In this document: in pieces, positions 59,602 to 64,000 of the stretch
How positions within the stretch are numbered: position 1 is the first letter of the stretch
Layout of the letters: each line of letters starts with the position of its first letter
NCBI RefSeq assembly: GCF_051195255.1
Contig: NZ_JBNJLK010000001.1
Coordinates: forward strand, 614,745 to 678,744
Length of the DNA stretch: 64,000 nucleotides
Reading direction: 5' to 3'
DNA from: Falsirhodobacter sp051195255
GTDB taxonomy: Bacteria > Pseudomonadota > Alphaproteobacteria > Rhodobacterales > Rhodobacteraceae
Notes under the pieces: generated by a model
What the model was told of the DNA's origin: nothing
Databases searched by the model: none
The model's input: the letters and a program-made list of their open reading frames with translations, nothing else
Position numbers and translations under genes: made by a program

Positions 59602-62211
59602 ATGAATTTGGAAAAGTTCACGGAACGGTCGCGTGGTTTCCTTCAGGCGGCACAAACCATCGCGATGCGGGAAAGCCATCAGCGGCTTGCGCCGGAACAT
59701 CTGCTGAAAGCGCTGCTGGATGACGATCAGGGGCTGGCCTCCAACCTGATCGCGCGTGCGGGCGGCGAACCGGCCCGCGTGGCCGAAGCGGTCGAGGCGT
59801 CCATCGCCAAGCTGCCGAAGGTGTCGGGCGACGCCCAGCCCTTCATGGACCCCGCCCTTGTCCGCGTTCTGGACGAGGCGGAGAAGGTGGCCAAGAAGGC
59901 CGGTGACAGTTTCGTTCCGGTGGAACGGGTGCTGACGGCGCTGGTTCTCGTGGCCTCCAAGGCCAAGGAAGCGCTGGTGGCCGGGGGCGTATCGGCCCAG
60001 ACCCTGAACAGCGCGATCAACGACATTCGCAAAGGCCGGACGGCCGACAGCGCCAGCGCCGAGGACAGCTTCGACGCGCTGAAGAAATATGCCCGCGATC
60101 TGACCGAAGCCGCCGAGCAGGGAAAGATCGACCCCATCATCGGCCGCGACGACGAGATCCGCCGCACCATGCAGGTGCTGAGCCGTCGCACCAAGAACAA
60201 CCCCGTCCTGATCGGGGAGCCGGGCGTGGGCAAGACCGCGATCGCCGAAGGCCTCGCCCTGCGGATCGTGGACGGCGACGTTCCGGAATCTTTGCGCAAC
60301 AAGCGCCTGATGGCGCTGGACATGGGCGCCCTGATCGCCGGCGCGAAATACCGGGGTGAGTTCGAGGAGCGTCTGAAGGCCATCCTGAAGGAGATCGAGA
60401 CCGCCGCCGGCGAAATTATCCTGTTCATCGACGAGATGCACACGCTGGTCGGTGCAGGCAAAGCCGATGGCGCGATGGACGCCGCCAACCTGATCAAGCC
60501 TGCGCTGGCGCGGGGGGAGTTGCATTGCGTCGGCGCCACCACGCTGGACGAATACCGCAAATATGTCGAAAAGGACGCGGCCCTTGCCCGCAGGTTCCAG
60601 CCCGTGATGGTGGAGGAGCCGACGGTGGAGGACACCATCTCCATCCTCCGCGGGATCAAGGAGAAGTACGAGCTGCACCACGGGGTGCGGATCAGCGACT
60701 CGGCCCTTGTGGCGGCGGCGCAGTTGTCGCACCGCTACATCACTGACCGCTTCCTGCCCGACAAGGCCATCGACCTTGTGGACGAGGCCGCCAGCCGTCT
60801 GAGGATGGAGGTGGATTCCAAGCCCGAGGAACTGGACGCTTTGGACCGCCAGATCCTGCAGATGCAGATCGAGCAGGAGGCGCTGCGGAAAGAGGACGAC
60901 ACCGCCAGCAAGGACCGGCTGGAGCGGCTGGAGAAGGACCTGGGCGACCTGCGCGACCGCGCGGCGACCATGACCGCCAAGTGGCAGGCCGAACGGGACA
61001 AACTGCAAGCCTCGCGCAACACCCAGGAACAGCTGGACCGGGCGCGGGCCGAACTGGACGTCGCCAAGCGCGAGGGCAACTTCGCCAAGGCGGGGGAGCT
61101 GCAATACGGCACCATCCCGGGGCTGGAAAAGCAACTGGCCGAGGCTGAGGCAGGTGACGGGCTGATGGTGGAGGAAGCCGTCCGCCCCGAGCAGATCGCC
61201 GAGGTGGTGGAGCGCTGGACCGGCATCCCGACCAGCAAGATGCTGGAAGGGGAGCGTGAGAAACTCCTGAAGATGGAGGACGAGCTGGGCCGTCGCGTGG
61301 TCGGCCAGCGTCAGGCGGTGACCGCCGTTGCCAATGCCGTGCGCCGTGCGCGCGCCGGCCTGAACGACGAAAACCGTCCCTTGGGCAGCTTCCTGTTCCT
61401 TGGGCCGACCGGCGTCGGAAAGACGGAACTGACGAAGGCCGTGGCCGAGTACCTGTTCAACGACGATCAGGCGATGGTCCGCATCGACATGTCGGAGTTC
61501 ATGGAGAAGCACGCCGTGAGCCGCCTGATCGGCGCGCCCCCCGGCTATGTCGGTTATGACGAGGGCGGGGTCCTGACCGAGGCCGTGCGGCGGCGTCCCT
61601 ATCAGGTGGTGCTGTTCGACGAGGTGGAGAAGGCCCATCCCGACGTCTTCAACGTCCTGCTTCAGGTGCTGGACGACGGCCAGTTGACCGACGGTCAGGG
61701 CCGGCGAGTGGACTTCAAGCAGACGCTGATCGTGCTGACCTCCAACCTCGGGGCCCATGCGCTGAGCGTTCTGCCGGACGGTGGCGATCCGGCCGGGGCG
61801 CGGGCGGCGGTGATGGAGGCGGTGCGCGGGCATTTCCGGCCCGAGTTCCTGAACCGTCTGGACGAGACGATCATCTTCGACCGTCTGGGCCGCGCCGACA
61901 TGTCGGGGATCGTGGACATCCAGCTGCGCCGGCTGGAACAGCGCCTTGCGCAGCGCAAGATCGTGCTGGATCTGGACGCGGCCGCCAAGGACTGGCTGGC
62001 GGATGAAGGGTATGATCCCGTCTTCGGCGCCCGCCCGCTGAAGCGCGTGATCCAGCGCCACATCCAGGACCCGCTGGCCGAGATGATCCTGGCGGGGGAT
62101 GTGGTCGACGGGGCCACGATCCACGGCACCGCCGGTCCCGATGGCCTGATCATCGGCGATCGCGTGTCGTCCTCGCGCAGGGACCGGCCGCAGGACGCGG
62201 TGGTGCACTGA
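59602..62211 (+). CDS. clpB: Protein disaggregase ClpB
   Basis: ClpB, a hexameric AAA+ chaperone, pulls proteins out of aggregates with DnaK. The 869-residue product has the N-domain (about 1-145), the first ATPase domain with GEPGVGKTAIAEG near 206 and ILFIDEMHTLVGAG, a coiled-coil middle domain (about 410-525), and the second ATPase domain with GPTGVGKTELTK near 604 and VLFDEVEKAHPDVF. Length is standard. The ATG at 59602 follows aaaggag. A heat-shock-like promoter and a strong downstream hairpin frame it as one transcript. Confidence 0.97.
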   Translation: MNLEKFTERSRGFLQAAQTIAMRESHQRLAPEHLLKALLDDDQGLASNLIARAGGEPARVAEAVEASIAKLPKVSGDAQPFMDPALVRVLDEAEKVAKKAGDSFVPVERVLTALVLVASKAKEALVAGGVSAQTLNSAINDIRKGRTADSASAEDSFDALKKYARDLTEAAEQGKIDPIIGRDDEIRRTMQVLSRRTKNNPVLIGEPGVGKTAIAEGLALRIVDGDVPESLRNKRLMALDMGALIAGAKYRGEFEERLKAILKEIETAAGEIILFIDEMHTLVGAGKADGAMDAANLIKPALARGELHCVGATTLDEYRKYVEKDAALARRFQPVMVEEPTVEDTISILRGIKEKYELHHGVRISDSALVAAAQLSHRYITDRFLPDKAIDLVDEAASRLRMEVDSKPEELDALDRQILQMQIEQEALRKEDDTASKDRLERLEKDLGDLRDRAATMTAKWQAERDKLQASRNTQEQLDRARAELDVAKREGNFAKAGELQYGTIPGLEKQLAEAEAGDGLMVEEAVRPEQIAEVVERWTGIPTSKMLEGEREKLLKMEDELGRRVVGQRQAVTAVANAVRRARAGLNDENRPLGSFLFLGPTGVGKTELTKAVAEYLFNDDQAMVRIDMSEFMEKHAVSRLIGAPPGYVGYDEGGVLTEAVRRRPYQVVLFDEVEKAHPDVFNVLLQVLDDGQLTDGQGRRVDFKQTLIVLTSNLGAHALSVLPDGGDPAGARAAVMEAVRGHFRPEFLNRLDETIIFDRLGRADMSGIVDIQLRRLEQRLAQRKIVLDLDAAAKDWLADEGYDPVFGARPLKRVIQRHIQDPLAEMILAGDVVDGATIHGTAGPDGLIIGDRVSSSRRDRPQDAVVH

Positions 62212-62214
62212 GCA

Positions 62215-62244
62215 GTATGGGCGCGGAGCGATCCGCGCCCATAC
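62215..62244 (+). terminator. Strong hairpin after clpB
   Basis: A perfect 13-bp stem, GTATGGGCGCGGA with TCCGCGCCCATAC, closes a GCGA loop three bases after the clpB stop. No T-run follows, but the stem is strong enough for termination or 3'-end protection. Confidence 0.65.
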
Positions 62245-62314
62245 GCATTCGTGACGCGAATTTCCTTGGCGTTGGGCGGATTCCGGCCAACATCAGTCAA
62301 AAGGGAGGACGCCC

Positions 62315-63208
62315 ATGTTTCGCAATGATCTGAAATGGTCCGATGTGACCCCGAAGGCCCAGTTCCTGAACCGCCGGCAGATCATGGCGGCGGGTGCGGC
62401 CACGCTGATGGCCCCGCGCGCGTTCGCGGCCGGATACTCCACCTCGGAAAAGCAGAACACGTTCGAGGAGATCACCAACTACAACAACTTCTACGAGTTC
62501 GGGTTGGACAAGACCGACCCCGCGCGGAGCGCGGGGGCGCTGACCGTGGATCCGTGGTCGGTCCAGATCGACGGTCTGGTGGACCGACCCGGCATGTACG
62601 ATCTGGCCGACGTCCTGAAGATGGGCCCGATCGAGGAGCGGATCTATCGACTGCGCTGCGTGGAGGCGTGGTCGATGGTCATCCCGTGGAACGGCTTCCA
62701 GCTGTCGCACCTTCTGAACAAGGTCGGCGTGAAGTCCGGCGCCCGTTACGTCGCCTTCCAGACCTTGCAGCGCCCGTCCGAGATGCCGGGCCAGCGTCAG
62801 GGCTTCCTGGACTGGCCCTATCGCGAAGGCCTGCGGCTGGACGAGGCGATGCACCCGCTGACCCTGATGGCCACGGGCCTGTACGGGGAGGAGCTGCCGA
62901 AGCAGAACGGCGCGCCGATCCGGTTGGTCGTTCCGTGGAAGTACGGCTTCAAGTCGATCAAGAGCGTGGTGCGCATCAGCCTGGTGGCCGATCAGCCGGA
63001 CACGACGTGGAAGCAGACCAATCACCGCGAATACGGCTTCTATGCGAACGTGAACCCCACGGTCAGCCATCCGCGCTGGTCGCAGGCGACGGAACGGCGG
63101 ATCGGGGGCGGCCTGTTCAACAGCCGTCAGGACACGATCATGTTCAACGGGTACGGCGATCAGGTGGCCAGCCTCTATGCCGGTCAGGACCTGTCGAGGG
63201 ATTACTGA
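62315..63208 (+). CDS. msrP: Protein-methionine-sulfoxide reductase catalytic subunit MsrP (YedY)
   Basis: MsrP repairs oxidised methionines in periplasmic proteins with a molybdopterin cofactor. The 297-residue product has a Tat-type signal (NRRQIMAAGAATLMAP) with cleavage near residue 39, NTFEEITNYNNFYEFG, and the Mo-binding cysteine in YRLRCVEAWSMVIPWNGF near 109-126. NHREYGFYANVNP is a family block. The ATG follows aggacg. msrQ follows directly, without a gap. Confidence 0.95.
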   Translation: MFRNDLKWSDVTPKAQFLNRRQIMAAGAATLMAPRAFAAGYSTSEKQNTFEEITNYNNFYEFGLDKTDPARSAGALTVDPWSVQIDGLVDRPGMYDLADVLKMGPIEERIYRLRCVEAWSMVIPWNGFQLSHLLNKVGVKSGARYVAFQTLQRPSEMPGQRQGFLDWPYREGLRLDEAMHPLTLMATGLYGEELPKQNGAPIRLVVPWKYGFKSIKSVVRISLVADQPDTTWKQTNHREYGFYANVNPTVSHPRWSQATERRIGGGLFNSRQDTIMFNGYGDQVASLYAGQDLSRDY

Positions 63209-63805
63209 GTGCAGGCCCTTCAGACCGCCTTGCGCCATGTTCCGTCCTGGGCGGTCTATCTGCTGGGGCTGCTGCCGCTGGCCTGGCTGATCCTGCGGGG
63301 GGTGCTGGGCGATCTGGGCGTCGATCCCGTGCGGACGGTGGAGCATGATCTGGGCCTGCGCGCCCTTCAGTGGATCGTGGCGGGGCTTGCGATCAGCCCC
63401 CTGCGCTGGGCGACCGGTCTCAACCTGATCCGTTACCGGCGGGCGATCGGGCTGGTCGCGTTCTTCTATGCGGCACTGCACCTGTCGGCCTGGCTGCTTC
63501 TGGATATCCAGCTGAACTGGGCGCAGGCGTGGGGCGACATCCTGCGGCGGCCTTACATCACGATCGGGATGCTGGCGCTGATCCTTCTGGTGCCGCTGGC
63601 CGTCACCTCCAACAACCGCTCCATCCGCTGGTTGCGGGGCCGGTGGCAGAAGCTGCACCGTCTCGTCTACGTGGCCGCACTGGCCGGCGCGTTGCATTAC
63701 CTTCTGGTGGGAAAGGTCTGGATTGGGGAGGCCCTGATCTACTTCGCCGCCATAGCGATTCTGCTGGCTCTGCGGGTGACGCACCGCACCCTGCGCTGGC
63801 CTTAA
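63209..63805 (+). CDS. msrQ: Haem-binding membrane subunit MsrQ (YedZ)
   Basis: MsrQ passes electrons from the quinone pool or a flavin reductase to MsrP. The 198-residue protein has about six hydrophobic segments and the ferric-reductase-like histidines in FYAALHLSAWLLLD and LHRLVYVAALAGALHYLLV, and GLAISPLRWATG near 60. The start is a GTG directly after the msrP stop. It ends 93 bases before the promoter at the right end. Confidence 0.93.
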   Translation: MQALQTALRHVPSWAVYLLGLLPLAWLILRGVLGDLGVDPVRTVEHDLGLRALQWIVAGLAISPLRWATGLNLIRYRRAIGLVAFFYAALHLSAWLLLDIQLNWAQAWGDILRRPYITIGMLALILLVPLAVTSNNRSIRWLRGRWQKLHRLVYVAALAGALHYLLVGKVWIGEALIYFAAIAILLALRVTHRTLRWP

Positions 63806-63897
63806 GCTACTACATAGTGTTCTTGGCTGCTTCAGATACCATATCTTGTGTTCAGACAGTTTCTTCAGCCTGTCGCACGATTTTCGCATTTTTCCTC

Positions 63898-63926
63898 TTG
63901 CGGGTTCTGCCGAGTCTCCGTAGATA
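63898..63926 (+). promoter_or_regulatory. Stable-RNA promoter, probably of an rRNA operon beyond the window
   Basis: TTGCGG (63898-63903), a 17-base spacer and TAGATA (63921-63926) match sigma-70. An imperfect palindrome CCGCCTC-ACC-GAAGCGG (63927-63943) follows, then GCGGAGACGCT, nearly the same as after the tRNA-Val promoter. No 16S sequence is in the window, so the rRNA call is inferred. Apart from this, 63806-64000 shows no gene. Confidence 0.6.
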
Positions 63927-64000
63927 CCGCCTCACCGAAGCGGAGACGCTTTGGGACGGGAAGCGGCGGCTGGTGAGGTTGCCATGGACTGTGGACATTC

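Noticed and set aside
59506..62208. A 900-codon open frame on the minus strand opposite clpB
   Set aside because: It is antisense to clpB with no domain; same cause as above.
1..64000. CRISPR array, insertion sequence, prophage or gene-transfer-agent genes
   Set aside because: No regularly spaced repeats, transposase, integrase or capsid-like proteins were found.

Overview
The window looks like a high-GC alphaproteobacterial chromosome, most likely a member of the Rhodobacterales (Rhodobacteraceae/Paracoccaceae). The reasons are the RegB/RegA/HvrA/AhcY cluster, a petABC operon of Rhodobacter type, AddAB instead of RecBCD, a LexA box of the form GAAC-N7-GAAC, CtrA-type and GANTC (CcrM-type) sites, and a gene order around the putative origin like that known from Caulobacter and its relatives. 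No prophage, insertion sequence or CRISPR array was seen. Almost every gene is a recognisable housekeeping or metabolic gene.

Left end (1-9 kb): this appears to be the replication origin region. mnmG (partial), mnmE, rho and hemJ run leftward; maf, aroE, coaE and dnaQ run rightward from the other side of a 410-bp non-coding gap at 3601-4010. The gap holds several DnaA boxes, repeats, and eight GANTC sites. A perfect 16-bp ParB site (parS) lies over the mnmG start codon at 449-464. secB, fxsA, a Tim44-domain gene and a Smr-domain gene follow.

9-24 kb: the HslUV protease genes and trxA, then a dTDP-rhamnose block (rfbCBDA) with a short-chain dehydrogenase and metF, then the addBA recombination genes. 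23-29 kb: a leftward operon of regB, a PAS-domain gene with a CtrA box in front of it, a TsaE/sugar-kinase fusion, a MurU-like nucleotidyltransferase and addBA; regA and hvrA diverge from regB.

29-44 kb: an HD hydrolase, a small secreted protein, ahcY, a tetR-acrAB efflux operon, aroQ, trehalose genes (otsBA, treZ), and AMP nucleosidase. 44-50 kb: HU, an EamA transporter, a LexA-boxed dinB, an N-formylglutamate amidohydrolase family gene, tRNA-Val(GAC), rpmJ, membrane proteins, terC. 50-59 kb: petABC (with a compact cytochrome c1), thiBPQ under a TPP riboswitch, aroC, pyrF and small unknown genes. 59-64 kb: clpB with a heat-shock-like promoter, and msrPQ. The last 100 bases look like a stable-RNA promoter, probably of an rRNA operon lying beyond the window.

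The most interesting features are non-coding: the putative oriC/parS pair, hairpins that cover the ribosome binding sites of two methyl-cycle genes (metF and ahcY), and a shared palindromic element at the start of the tRNA-Val and putative rRNA promoters. All calls come from reading the sequence; no database search was run.
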